A stretch of 64,000 nt of DNA from Microbacterium abyssi (GTDB lineage: Bacteria > Actinomycetota > Actinomycetes > Actinomycetales > Microbacteriaceae). A model generated the notes under the pieces. The model was not told the origin of the DNA. It saw only the letters and a list, made by a program, of their open reading frames with translations, and made no database searches. Location: the NCBI RefSeq assembly GCF_015277895.1, contig NZ_CP063815.1:62001-126000 (forward strand), read 5' to 3'. Numbering within the stretch: the first letter of the stretch is position 1; each line of letters begins with the position of its first letter. A program made the translations under genes and the position numbers. This document shows positions 50,650-59,710 of this stretch, piece after piece.

Positions 50650-51894
50650 GTGGACTTCTCGTACGCGTCGCTGCGGCGCTTCCCCGATGTGGAGGCTCCG
50701 AACCTGCAGGCCTGGAATGCCACGGATGAGCTTCTCGCCCAGCGCGCACTGGCCGCCGGCGTCGATGGCGCGGAGATCGCGGTCATCGGCGACGAGTACG
50801 GCGCGATCACGCTGGCGCTCGTGGATGCCGGGCGGCGGGGTGTCCGCGTGCACCAGGACCTCGCGACCGGGCGGCGGGCGCTCGCGCGCAACGCCGCGGA
50901 GCTCGGGCTCGACGGATTCACACCGTGTGAATTGGGTCCGGAACTGCTGGAGGGCGCGCGGCTGGTGCTGCTGCAGCTGCCGAAGGCGCTCGCCGAGCTG
51001 GAGGAGATCGCGGATGCCGTCGCCCGCTGGGCGTTGCCGGATGTGACGCTCATCGCCGGCGGGCGCGTGAAGCACATGACCCTGGCGCAGAACGAGGTGC
51101 TCGGGCGGAGCTTCGAGAGCGTCCAGCCGCAGCGTGCCGAGCGGAAGTCGCGGCTGATCGTGGCGAGCGGGGGTCGGGAGGTTCCGGCCGAGCCGCCGTA
51201 CCCCATCACCATGCAGCACGACGGACTCACGCTCGTCGCGCACGGCGGGGCGTTCGCCGGCGCGAAGCTCGACATCGGGACCCGGGTGCTGCTGGAGGTG
51301 CTGGAGCGGCTTCGACTCGCTCCGCTCGCTCACCCCGTTTCGTCTGCGGCGCTCCGCGCCTCCGCTCAACGACCCGCACCAGAGGCCCGCGAGCCTTCAC
51401 GGGTCGTTGAGCGAGCCGAAGGCGAGACGAAACGCGTTGAGCGACGAGCGCAGCGAGGAGTCGAAACGGTCGTCGACCTCGGCTGCGGCACGGGCGCGCT
51501 CGCCGCGGCCTACGCCCTCGCCCACCCCGATGCGCGCGTCATCGCCACCGACCGCTCAGCGGCGGCCGTGGCATCCGCCCGTGCCACGATGATCGCGAAC
51601 GGCATCCACGACCGCGTCACTGTGACCCACGACGACGCCGGCTCGGAAATCCCCGATCACAGCGCAGATCTGATCCTGCTGAACCCGCCGTTCCACCTGG
51701 GTGCCAGCATCCACACCGGCGCCGCGACGCGGCTGTTCGACGCGGCCGCCCGCATCCTCACACCGGGCGGCGAACTGCTCACGGTCTACAACTCGCACCT
51801 CGCCTACAAGCCCGAACTGACGCGCCGGATCGGCCCCACCGAGCAGCTCCACCGCACTCCGAAGTTCACCGTCACCCGCAGCATCCGACGCTGA
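50650..51894 (+). CDS. class I SAM methyltransferase (RlmG/RsmC-like)
   Basis: 414 residues. An N-terminal methyltransferase-like domain without SAM motif (residues 1-215) is followed by the catalytic domain: VVDLGCGTGALAAAYA (motif I) and LILLNPPFHLG (NPPF motif of guanine-N2 methyltransferases). This matches the RlmG/RsmC type acting on rRNA. GTG start at 50650; TACGCT ends 6 nt before it. Residues about 220-273 are encoded by a dispersed inverted repeat and are very Arg/Ala-rich; the gene may still work as the insert is in the interdomain linker. Confidence 0.86.
   Translation: MDFSYASLRRFPDVEAPNLQAWNATDELLAQRALAAGVDGAEIAVIGDEYGAITLALVDAGRRGVRVHQDLATGRRALARNAAELGLDGFTPCELGPELLEGARLVLLQLPKALAELEEIADAVARWALPDVTLIAGGRVKHMTLAQNEVLGRSFESVQPQRAERKSRLIVASGGREVPAEPPYPITMQHDGLTLVAHGGAFAGAKLDIGTRVLLEVLERLRLAPLAHPVSSAALRASAQRPAPEAREPSRVVERAEGETKRVERRAQRGVETVVDLGCGTGALAAAYALAHPDARVIATDRSAAAVASARATMIANGIHDRVTVTHDDAGSEIPDHSADLILLNPPFHLGASIHTGAATRLFDAAARILTPGGELLTVYNSHLAYKPELTRRIGPTEQLHRTPKFTVTRSIRR
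51306..51468. repeat. composite inverted repeat inserted in the methyltransferase gene
   Basis: First half (51306-51378) GGCTTCGACTCGCTCCGCTC ... GCTCAACGACCCGC is the inverted form of the second half (about 51400-51468) GGGTCGTTGAGCGAGCCGAA ... GAGTCGAAAC. Same family as 38310-38521. Its length keeps the reading frame open. Confidence 0.8.
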
Positions 51895-52175
51895 ATCCAT
51901 TCCGCGCCGCAGATTGTCGACATTCGACACAGTCCGCGACTTTTGTTAGGTTGAAATGTAGACCTTTGGTCTGAGACCAGTCCGCGACCGCGTCCTTCTT
52001 TCGAAAAGCTGTGCTGCGAAGAGGCGCGGACGTATGGTCGATGTTCTTTGCGGCGGGACCGACTCCCGTCGCCAGTGCCGCCAGCGCAGCGATGTCGAAA
52101 CGGCCGTGTGGATGTCACCCGGGCGCAACCGAAGCAGGCTCACCGTCACCCGAAGTCGGGAGCCGCGGGGGAAAC
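51895..52175 (+). other. long leader region before proV
   Basis: 281 bp without a gene. The first 80 bp are less GC-rich (TTTTGTTAGGTTGAAATG) and contain the palindrome GGTCTGAGACC and the direct repeat CAGTCCGCGAC; this is likely the promoter part. If transcription starts near 51960-51980 the mRNA has a leader of about 200 nt. No riboswitch consensus was recognised. Confidence 0.4.
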
Positions 52176-53495
52176 GTGACCGAAACCGCTCTTGAAGCGC
52201 GCCATCTTTTCAAAGTTTTCGGACGGAATCCGAAGCAAGCCGTCCAGCGTCTGAAGTCCGGAGAATCCCGCGCCGAGGTACGGGATGCCGGAACCGCTGC
52301 CGTCATCGACGCCAGCTTCACCGTGAACAAAGGCGAGATCTTCGTCATCATGGGCCTGTCCGGATCGGGCAAGTCGACCATCATCCGCATGCTGAACGGC
52401 CTGCATGACATCACCGACGGCACCGTGACGATCGGCGGCGAGACGATCACCGGCATCCCGGCCGCGCGCCTGCGCGAGATCCGTCGCGAGAACGTGTCGA
52501 TGGTGTTCCAGCACTTCGCGCTGCTGCCGCACCGCACGGTGGCCGACAACGTCGCCTACCCGCTCGAGCTGAAGGGCGTGCCGAGGTCCGAGCGCCTCGC
52601 GAAGGCCGAAGAGGTCCTCACGATGGTGGGGCTCGATGGCTGGGGCGACAAGCTGCCCAGCCAGCTCTCCGGCGGAATGCAGCAGCGCGTCGGCATCGCT
52701 CGCGCGCTCGCCGCCGACACCGAGATCCTGCTGATGGACGAGGCGTTCAGCGCCCTCGACCCGCTGATCCGCCGCGAGATGCAGGAGCAGCTGGTCGAGC
52801 TGCAGGAGAAGCTGCAGAAGACCATCGTCTTCATCACCCACGACCTCAACGAGGCCATGTTCCTCGGTGATCGCATCGCCGTGATGCGCGACGGCCGTAT
52901 CGTCCAGATCGGCACGCCGGAGGACATCCTCACCGACCCGGCCAACGATTACGTCGCGCAGTTCGTCCAGGACGTCGACCGGGCACGTGTGCTCACGGCA
53001 TCCAATGTCATGGAGCTGCCGCGCCCCGTCGTGGCAGAATCGGCGGGCCCCCGCACAGCGCTCCGCCAGATGCGCGACGCGTACATGTCGGCCGTGTACG
53101 TCACCGGCCGTGACAAGAAGCTCCTGGGCATGGTCACCGACCGGGATGCCGTGAAGCTCATCCGCAAGGGCGAGTCCGAGCTGTCGTCGATCATCAAGCC
53201 TGTTCCGCAGAGCGTGAACGAGGACGAGGTGCTGATGAACCTGTTCATCCCCGCCGTGGAGTCGCCGCTGCCGCTGGCAGTGACGGATGCCGACGATCGA
53301 CTGGTCGGGGTCATCCCGCGCGTCACGCTGCTGGCGGCCCTCGGCCCCGGCCCAGGTGCGACCGAGGAGATCACCCTGCCGCTGCCGCCCGTGCCGCACG
53401 CAGAGATCGATGCGGTGCTCGAAGAGGCCGACGCCCTGCTCGGGGAGTCCGATGCCGTCGCGGCAGAGGCATCGAATGAAGGGACGGTGAACTGA
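52176..53495 (+). CDS. proV: glycine betaine/proline ABC transporter ATP-binding protein with CBS domains
   Basis: 439 residues. Walker A GLSGSGKST, signature LSGGMQQR, Walker B ILLMDEAFSALDP, H-loop THD; the insertion VFGRNPKQAVQRL near the N-terminus is typical of ProV/OpuAA. Residues 290-400 form tandem CBS domains (AYMSAVYVTGRDKKLLGMVTDRDAV; LPLAVTDADDRLVGVI), the ionic-strength or c-di-AMP sensing part in OpuA. GTG start with GGGGGA upstream. First of proVWX. Confidence 0.92.
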   Translation: MTETALEARHLFKVFGRNPKQAVQRLKSGESRAEVRDAGTAAVIDASFTVNKGEIFVIMGLSGSGKSTIIRMLNGLHDITDGTVTIGGETITGIPAARLREIRRENVSMVFQHFALLPHRTVADNVAYPLELKGVPRSERLAKAEEVLTMVGLDGWGDKLPSQLSGGMQQRVGIARALAADTEILLMDEAFSALDPLIRREMQEQLVELQEKLQKTIVFITHDLNEAMFLGDRIAVMRDGRIVQIGTPEDILTDPANDYVAQFVQDVDRARVLTASNVMELPRPVVAESAGPRTALRQMRDAYMSAVYVTGRDKKLLGMVTDRDAVKLIRKGESELSSIIKPVPQSVNEDEVLMNLFIPAVESPLPLAVTDADDRLVGVIPRVTLLAALGPGPGATEEITLPLPPVPHAEIDAVLEEADALLGESDAVAAEASNEGTVN

Positions 53496-54415
53496 TGGAC
53501 GGATTCCGCCTTCCCATCGGCCAGGCCGTGGACGTCGCTGTCGACTGGATCCGCGACAACCTCAAGATCCTGCTCGACATCATCTCGAACATCGTCGGCT
53601 TCCTCGTCGAGGGCCTTGCCGACGTGCTGAACTTCCTGCCGGCGCCGATCATGATCCTCGCGTTCGCGCTGGTCGCGTGGCTGCTGCGGTCGTGGCAGCT
53701 CGCAGTGGGAACCCTGGTGACCTTCACGATCATCGTCGGGATGGATCAGTGGGACCACGCCATGGAGACGCTCGCGCTGGTGCTCATCGCCGCGCTGGTC
53801 ACCGTGGCGATCTCCGTGCCGCTCGGCATCTGGGCGGCACGCAACGACCGGGTCAGCGCGATCGTGAAACCCGTGCTCGACTTCATGCAGACGATGCCCT
53901 CGATGGTGTACCTGATTCCCGTGATCGTGTTCTTCGGCGTCGGCTTCGTGCCGGGCGTGATCGCGACCGTGATCTTCTCGCTGCCCCCTGGGGTGCGGCT
54001 CACCGAGCTGGGCATCCGCGGGGTGGACTCCGAGACCGTCGAGGCCGGGCACGCGTTCGGCGCGGCCCCGGGGCAGATCCTGCGCGGCATCCAGCTTCCG
54101 CTGGCGATGCCGACCATCATGGCCGGCATCAACCAGGTCATCATGCTCGCCCTGTCGATGGCGGTCATCGCCGGTATCGGCGGCGCCAACGGACTCGGTA
54201 AGGAGGTCGCTGCGGCCCTCGCGACCATCAACATCCCTCAGGGCGTCGAGGCGGGCCTCGGCGTCGTGTTCATCGCCGTGTTCCTCGACCGCGTCACCGC
54301 GGCGCTCGGAACGCCGGGCGATCATCCTTCGTCGCTGCTCCAGATTCTGTCGCGCCGCCGCTCCTCGCAGCAGGCGGCGAAGACGGACGCCACCGCGCAG
54401 CCCGTTCCCGCATGA
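53495..54415 (+). CDS. proW: glycine betaine/proline ABC transporter permease
   Basis: 306 residues; seven to eight helices. EAA loop SETVEAGHAFGAAPGQILRGIQLPLAMPTIMAGINQVIMLALSM, the ProW/OpuAB signature. Starts at the proV stop (TGATG). Confidence 0.92.
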   Translation: MDGFRLPIGQAVDVAVDWIRDNLKILLDIISNIVGFLVEGLADVLNFLPAPIMILAFALVAWLLRSWQLAVGTLVTFTIIVGMDQWDHAMETLALVLIAALVTVAISVPLGIWAARNDRVSAIVKPVLDFMQTMPSMVYLIPVIVFFGVGFVPGVIATVIFSLPPGVRLTELGIRGVDSETVEAGHAFGAAPGQILRGIQLPLAMPTIMAGINQVIMLALSMAVIAGIGGANGLGKEVAAALATINIPQGVEAGLGVVFIAVFLDRVTAALGTPGDHPSSLLQILSRRRSSQQAAKTDATAQPVPA

Positions 54416-54464
54416 CCTCCCCGAACTCATACGAAACGCAGCAGAACATACGAAAGGAAGCACT

Positions 54465-55370
54465 ATGAAGAAGTTCCGGCACATCACAGCCATCACAGCA
54501 CTCGGTGTCACAGCATCCCTCGCCCTCGCGGGCTGTGCGGCAGGCGACGGCGGTGAAGGCGGCGAAGGCGGCGACAAGGGCACCATCACGCTCGGCTACC
54601 TGCCCAGCTGGACCGACGGCCTGAGCATGGCCTACCTCGCGCAGGACCAGCTCGAGAAGCTCGGCTACACCGTCGAGATGGAAGAGATGACCGAGGCCGG
54701 CCCGCTGTACACCGGTCTCGCCCAGGGCGACTTCGACGTGTACCCCTCGGCATGGCCCGAGGTGACGCACGCCGCGTACATGGAGCAGTACGGCGACGAC
54801 CTCGAGGACCTCGGTGCCTACTACGAGGGCGCCGTGCTGACGCTCGCCGTTCCGACGTACATGGACGACGTCAACTCCATCGAAGACCTCAAGGGTCAGG
54901 CCGACCGCTTCGGCGGCCAGATCGTCGGCATCGAGCCGGGCGCCGGCCTTACCAAGCAGACCCAGGAAACGGCCATGCCCGAGTACGGCCTCGACGGCGA
55001 GTACGAGCTGCTCACCTCGTCGACTTCGGGCATGCTCGCAGAACTCGACACCGCATACGCGGCCGAAGAGGACATCGTCGTGACCCTGTGGCGTCCGTTC
55101 TGGGCGTACAACCAGTGGGAGATGAAGGACCTCGAGGACCCGAAGGGCGCCATGGGCGACCCCGAGACGCTCAACTTCATCGCGCACGCCGGTGTCACCG
55201 AGGAGTTCCCCGAGGCGGCCGAGCTGTTCGGCAAGATCAAGCTGGACGACGAGCAGTACGGCTCGCTCGAGGGTCTGGTCACCGGTGACGAGTACAAGGA
55301 CGACCCGGTAGGTGCCGTGGACGCTTGGCTCGAGGAGAATGGCGACCAGTTCGATTGGGTCGTCGAGTAA
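54465..55370 (+). CDS. proX: glycine betaine-binding lipoprotein
   Basis: 301 residues. Signal peptide with lipobox LALAGC; a short Gly/Glu spacer; then the OpuAC fold with GYLPSWTDGLSMAYLAQDQLEKLGYTVE, VYPSAWPEVTHAAYM and VTLWRPFWAYNQWEMKDLEDPKG. Trp/Tyr residues typical of the betaine aromatic box are present. GAAAGGAAG precedes the ATG. Followed by a terminator. Confidence 0.92.
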   Translation: MKKFRHITAITALGVTASLALAGCAAGDGGEGGEGGDKGTITLGYLPSWTDGLSMAYLAQDQLEKLGYTVEMEEMTEAGPLYTGLAQGDFDVYPSAWPEVTHAAYMEQYGDDLEDLGAYYEGAVLTLAVPTYMDDVNSIEDLKGQADRFGGQIVGIEPGAGLTKQTQETAMPEYGLDGEYELLTSSTSGMLAELDTAYAAEEDIVVTLWRPFWAYNQWEMKDLEDPKGAMGDPETLNFIAHAGVTEEFPEAAELFGKIKLDDEQYGSLEGLVTGDEYKDDPVGAVDAWLEENGDQFDWVVE

Positions 55371-55412
55371 GACCCGCTTCCCCGGCGCGCGGCGTTGGGC
55401 GGAGATCACGCC

Positions 55413-55449
55413 GATGGGCGGAGCTTTCCAGCTGGAGGCTCCGCCCATC
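55413..55449 (+). terminator. terminator of proVWX
   Basis: GATGGGCGGAGC (55413-55424) and GCTCCGCCCATC (55438-55449) form a perfect 12-bp stem with a 13-nt loop, 43 bp after the proX stop. GCTGTGTTCT follows, with only a short T-rich stretch. Confidence 0.75.
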
Positions 55450-55522
55450 GCTGTGTTCTCCTCCTGAGTGCGGGCGCGCAACCCCCTTTTCGGAGCGGGA
55501 TCGCGCGCACGACGATGGCTGC

Positions 55523-56974
55523 ATGGACGGATTCGCAGCTGTCGACTTCGGCTTCGCACGCGAGGTGCTGCAGCGCGGCATCGCGGCGCTGTACCTCGTC
55601 GCGTTCGTCTCGACGCTGAATCAGTTCCGTCCGCTGCTGGGTGAGCGCGGCCTGCTGCCCGCACCCGAGCTTCTCGAGTGGGCATCGGCGTCGAAGGCAC
55701 GCAGGCGGATGCTGCGCCCCACCCTCTTCACGCGGATCCGCTACACCGACAGGCGCCTCGCTGCACTGTGCTGGGCCGGCATCGTGATCGCCGCCGCACT
55801 CATCCTCGGCGTCCCGCAGTTCGCGCCGCCCTGGGTGCCGATGATCTGCTTCCTGCTGCTGTGGGTCGGATACATGTCGATCTCGAGCATCGGGCAGACG
55901 TTCTACGGCTTCGGGTGGGAGATGCTGCTGCTCGAGGCCGGCTTCCTCGCGGCGTTCCTCGGCTCCCGCAACGAACCCCCGCCGACCGTCGTGATCGTGC
56001 TGTTCTGGTGGCTGTTGTTCCGGCTGGAGTTCGGTGCGGGCATGATCAAGATCCGCGGCGGGCGCGAATGGCGCGATCTCACCGCGCTCACCTATCACCA
56101 CGAGACGCAGCCGATGCCGGGGCCGCTCAGCCGGCAGGCGCACCTGCTGCCGCGGTGGTTCCACAAGGGCGAGGTGCTCGGCAATCACTTCGCGCAGCTG
56201 GTGGTGCCGTTCTTCCTGTTCGCGCCGATCCTCGGGCTGTTCGTGCCCGGCCCTGTCCCCGCCATCGTCGGCGCGGTGTCCGGCGCGATCGTGATCCTCA
56301 CCCAGACGTGGCTGGTCCTGACCGGCAATTTCGCCTGGCTGAACTGGGCGACGATCGTCATCGCGTTCTCGGCGATCGGGCTGCCCCACGCAGCGGTGCC
56401 CCGCGCCCCGGAGTTGGGTGTGGGGTGGCTGGTGATCACCTCGCTCGTCGGCATCCTGTACGTCGTCCTCAGCTGGCCGGCCCTGCACAACCTGTTCGCG
56501 AAGCGGCAACTGATGAACGCGAGCTTCAACCGCTGGCAGCTCGCGAACGCCTACGGCGCGTTCGGCACGGTCACGAAAGAGCGGATCGAGATCGTCGTGG
56601 AGGGCACCACGGTCGCCGACCCGGATGCCGCGGACTGGCGTGAGTACGAGTTCAAAGGCAAGCCCGGCGATGTGCGCCGCGTGCCGCGGCAGTTCGCCCC
56701 GTACCATCTGCGACTGGACTGGCTGATGTGGTTCCTGCCGCTCGGCCGCTCGCTGGAGGACTGGTTCACGGCGTTCCTGGTGCGGCTGCTGGAAGCCGAC
56801 GAGCCGACGCTGCGGATGCTGCGCGACGACCCGTTCGCGGGCGAGCGGCCGCGATGGGTGCGGGCGGTGTCGTACCGCTACCGCTTCACGACGCGGGAGG
56901 AGAAGCGCGAGAGCGGCGCGGTGTGGGTGCGCGACCGGCGCCGGGACGTGCTCGGGCCGTTCGGGCTGCGGTAG
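55523..56974 (+). CDS. lipase maturation factor-like membrane protein
   Basis: 483 residues. Multiple helices in the first 400 residues and the LMF landmarks: GLLPAPELLEW, LEFGAGMIKIRGGREWRDLTALTYHHETQPMPGPLS, and near the end WREYEFKGKPGDVRRVPRQFAPYHLRLDWLMWFLPL. In vertebrates this family folds lipases in the ER; in bacteria its role is unknown. Start at 55523 (ATG). Confidence 0.85.
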   Translation: MDGFAAVDFGFAREVLQRGIAALYLVAFVSTLNQFRPLLGERGLLPAPELLEWASASKARRRMLRPTLFTRIRYTDRRLAALCWAGIVIAAALILGVPQFAPPWVPMICFLLLWVGYMSISSIGQTFYGFGWEMLLLEAGFLAAFLGSRNEPPPTVVIVLFWWLLFRLEFGAGMIKIRGGREWRDLTALTYHHETQPMPGPLSRQAHLLPRWFHKGEVLGNHFAQLVVPFFLFAPILGLFVPGPVPAIVGAVSGAIVILTQTWLVLTGNFAWLNWATIVIAFSAIGLPHAAVPRAPELGVGWLVITSLVGILYVVLSWPALHNLFAKRQLMNASFNRWQLANAYGAFGTVTKERIEIVVEGTTVADPDAADWREYEFKGKPGDVRRVPRQFAPYHLRLDWLMWFLPLGRSLEDWFTAFLVRLLEADEPTLRMLRDDPFAGERPRWVRAVSYRYRFTTREEKRESGAVWVRDRRRDVLGPFGLR

Positions 56975-56996
56975 CGCGAACGATCTGCCGAAGGCG

Positions 56997-57791
56997 TCAG
57001 TCCTGCCGCTTCTGCGGCATCCGCTCCGGTTCCGGGGCCGGAGCGGGGGCCGGAACCGGCGGGGTGGCGGGCCCGGTGATCTCCCGCGCGACCTGCTTCT
57101 CGAGCACCTCGACGGCCTGGTCGCTCAGCACGATGAGCCCGTCGAGCTCCTCGCGTACGCGCTTGTAGGCGACGTTCCGCTCGGCCTGGGTGGCGGAGTC
57201 GTCGACAGCGACCTTCAGCAGCTTCTGCGCCCGGTCGAGCTTCTTACGCTCGGCTTCGCTGAACGTGGAGTTGCGCAGTCGGCGGGCCTCTTTCTCGGCG
57301 ATCTCGAATGCGACGGCGGTGTTGCCGACAGCATCCAGGTATTCGCTGACCTGCTGCTCGCTGATCTTGGCGTTCACGGATGACGGCCGCAACGTGTCGG
57401 CGGTCTTCTTCGCACGCAGGAATGCCGCGGTGAGCGGCTGGCGCCCGTCGCTCATGGCGGGGAAGGCGATGAGTTTCGCGACATCGAGCTCGTAGTCGAG
57501 CCAGCGCGCGGTGATCTCGTCATGCTCGGCGAAGAGGCGCTCGAGCAGCTCCTTCGACGAGAGCTGCGAATCGGATGCGACGTCCTGTGCCTTCGCCTTC
57601 GCGGGAAGTGCCTGTCCTCGCGCCGCGAGCTGCGCGGCCTTGAGTTCGCCCTTGAGGCGCAGCGTCTCGAGCCGGCGCTCGTGGCGGCGCTTCGCGCCCT
57701 GCTCCCACGCCTTGGCGGCACCGCCGGCCATCCCCATGATCGGGAAGATGAGCCACCAGAAGTTGCCCGCCCACTGCCAGAACTCTTGCAT
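56997..57791 (-). CDS. membrane-anchored coiled-coil protein, unknown function
   Basis: 264 residues. One N-terminal hydrophobic helix (WQWAGNFWWLIFPIMGMAGGAA), then a highly charged helical region (KRRHERRLETLRLKGELKAAQL and so on) likely to form coiled coils, and a Pro-rich tail. No catalytic motif. Similar proteins are frequent in Microbacteriaceae but have no named function. Confidence 0.6.
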   Translation of the reverse strand: MQEFWQWAGNFWWLIFPIMGMAGGAAKAWEQGAKRRHERRLETLRLKGELKAAQLAARGQALPAKAKAQDVASDSQLSSKELLERLFAEHDEITARWLDYELDVAKLIAFPAMSDGRQPLTAAFLRAKKTADTLRPSSVNAKISEQQVSEYLDAVGNTAVAFEIAEKEARRLRNSTFSEAERKKLDRAQKLLKVAVDDSATQAERNVAYKRVREELDGLIVLSDQAVEVLEKQVAREITGPATPPVPAPAPAPEPERMPQKRQD

Positions 57792-57904
57792 GATGCGTTC
57801 AGCCTACTGCGACGGGGTGTCGCAGAGACCGACGACTTCCCTGGCCTCGCACCCGACCACCGCGTAGCGTGGCACGCGCAGCATCCATCATCGAAGGAGG
57901 CCAC

Positions 57905-59599
57905 GTGAGCACTGATCAGACCGCCCAGCAGGCGCTGACGCCGGAACCCGCAGACTCTGCCGCCGACTGGTGGCGGCAGGCGGCGGTGTACCAGATCTAT
58001 CCGCGGAGCTTCGCGGATTCGAACGGCGACGGCATCGGCGATCTGCGCGGGATCCTCTCCCGGGTGCCCTACCTCGTACAGCTCGGCGTCGATGCGGTGT
58101 GGCTGAGCCCGTTCTACCCCTCGGCGCTCGCCGACGGCGGCTACGACGTGGACGACTATCGCGACGTCGACCCGAGGATCGGCACGCTCGCCGACTTCGA
58201 CGAGATAACCGCGGCGCTGCACGACGTCGGCATCAAGGTGATCGTCGACATCGTGCCGAACCACTCGTCCGACCGGCACGCGTTCTTCCGCGCGGCGCTC
58301 GCATCTCCGGCGGGATCGCCTGAGCGGGACCGCTACATCTTCCGCGACGGGCTCGGCGAGAACGGCGAGCTGCCTCCGGCGGACTGGCGATCGGTGTTCG
58401 GCGGCTCCGCCTGGGAGCCCGTCGGCGATGGCCAGTGGTACCTGCACACGTTCGCGAAGGAGCAGCCCGACTTCAACTGGGACCACCCTGACGTCCGGCA
58501 GGAGTTCCTCACCACGCTGCGGTTCTGGTCGGATCGCGGCGTCGACGGATTCCGGGTCGACGTCGCCCATCTGCTCATGAAGGATCTGCCAGGTGACCTG
58601 CCGAGCGCCGCCGAGCTGGCGCTGCTCGACGAGACCTCCGGCCGCCACCCGCTGAAGGACCGTGACGAGGTCCACGACATCTACGCCGAGTGGCGCGAGC
58701 TGTTCGACGAGTACGACCCGCCGCGCACCGCGGTCGCGGAGGCGTGGGTGTCGACCCCGGAGCGGCGCGCGAGGTACGCCTCGCCGGAGGGACTCGGTCA
58801 GGCGTTCAACTTCGATCTACTCACGGCCGACTTCGATGCCGGCCAGTTCCACAGCATCGTCACCGACAACCTGCGTCACTCGGCGGCGTCGGGATCGTCG
58901 TCGACCTGGGTGCTCTCGAACCACGACGTCGTCCGGCACGCGACGCGGTACGGCCTGCCGCCGCTGCACGGGCGGGACGTGAAGCAGGGCGCCGAGTGGA
59001 TCATCGCCGGTGCCCCGGCCGACGGTGTCGACCTCGAACGCGGAGAGCGCCGTGCACGCGCGGCGACGCTGTTCCTGCTCGCGCTCCCCGGCAGCGCCTA
59101 CATCTACCAGGGCGAGGAGCTGGGCCTGCACGAAGTCGCCCGCATCCCCGGCGACCAGCGGCAGGACCCGGCCTACACCCGCTCGCTCGCCCAGGGGGAG
59201 TGGAGCTCCGACGGCCTCGGGAGGGACGGATGCCGCGTGCCGCTGCCCTGGACCACTAAGCCGCCCAGCTTCGGCTTCGGCGCCGACGGCGCGCACCTGC
59301 CCCAGCCCGAATGGTTCGCCGACTACTCGGTCGAGGCCGAGGAGGCAGCGCCCGACTCGACTCTGAACCTCTACCGCCGTGCGCTGGCGCTGCGGCATCA
59401 GCTGCAGACCGAGGAATCACTGGAGTGGGTGCCCACCGACGACGCCGACGTGCTCCACTTCCGCCGTCCGGACGGCTGGGAGGTCATGACCAACTTCGGC
59501 GAGGAACCGGTGCCGCTGCCGGGCGGACAGGTGATGCTGTCGAGCCGGCGGGTGGACGGCGAGCTGCCCGGTGAGACGACGGTGTGGATCGTCCGCTGA
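57905..59599 (+). CDS. alpha-glucosidase (GH13, oligo-1,6-/alpha-1,4-glucosidase type)
   Basis: 564 residues. Start of the (beta/alpha)8 barrel WWRQAAVYQIYPRSFADSNGDGIGDLRGI; conserved regions DIVPNHSS, GVDGFRVDVAH (nucleophile Asp), AVAEAW (acid/base Glu), LSNHDVVRH (stabiliser Asp). Releases glucose from alpha-oligosaccharides. GAAGGAGG precedes the GTG. No signal peptide, so intracellular. It may feed the pentose phosphate enzyme next to it. Confidence 0.93.
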   Translation: MSTDQTAQQALTPEPADSAADWWRQAAVYQIYPRSFADSNGDGIGDLRGILSRVPYLVQLGVDAVWLSPFYPSALADGGYDVDDYRDVDPRIGTLADFDEITAALHDVGIKVIVDIVPNHSSDRHAFFRAALASPAGSPERDRYIFRDGLGENGELPPADWRSVFGGSAWEPVGDGQWYLHTFAKEQPDFNWDHPDVRQEFLTTLRFWSDRGVDGFRVDVAHLLMKDLPGDLPSAAELALLDETSGRHPLKDRDEVHDIYAEWRELFDEYDPPRTAVAEAWVSTPERRARYASPEGLGQAFNFDLLTADFDAGQFHSIVTDNLRHSAASGSSSTWVLSNHDVVRHATRYGLPPLHGRDVKQGAEWIIAGAPADGVDLERGERRARAATLFLLALPGSAYIYQGEELGLHEVARIPGDQRQDPAYTRSLAQGEWSSDGLGRDGCRVPLPWTTKPPSFGFGADGAHLPQPEWFADYSVEAEEAAPDSTLNLYRRALALRHQLQTEESLEWVPTDDADVLHFRRPDGWEVMTNFGEEPVPLPGGQVMLSSRRVDGELPGETTVWIVR

Positions 59600-59710
59600 G
59601 GACGTGATCGCCCCGCCGCAACCCGATGCAAGGTGGTGGCATCCCGCCGATCGCCGTGCCAGGATGACCACGACTCGGCTCGCGAGGAGCCCGGATCGGG
59701 AGGAGCAGAC

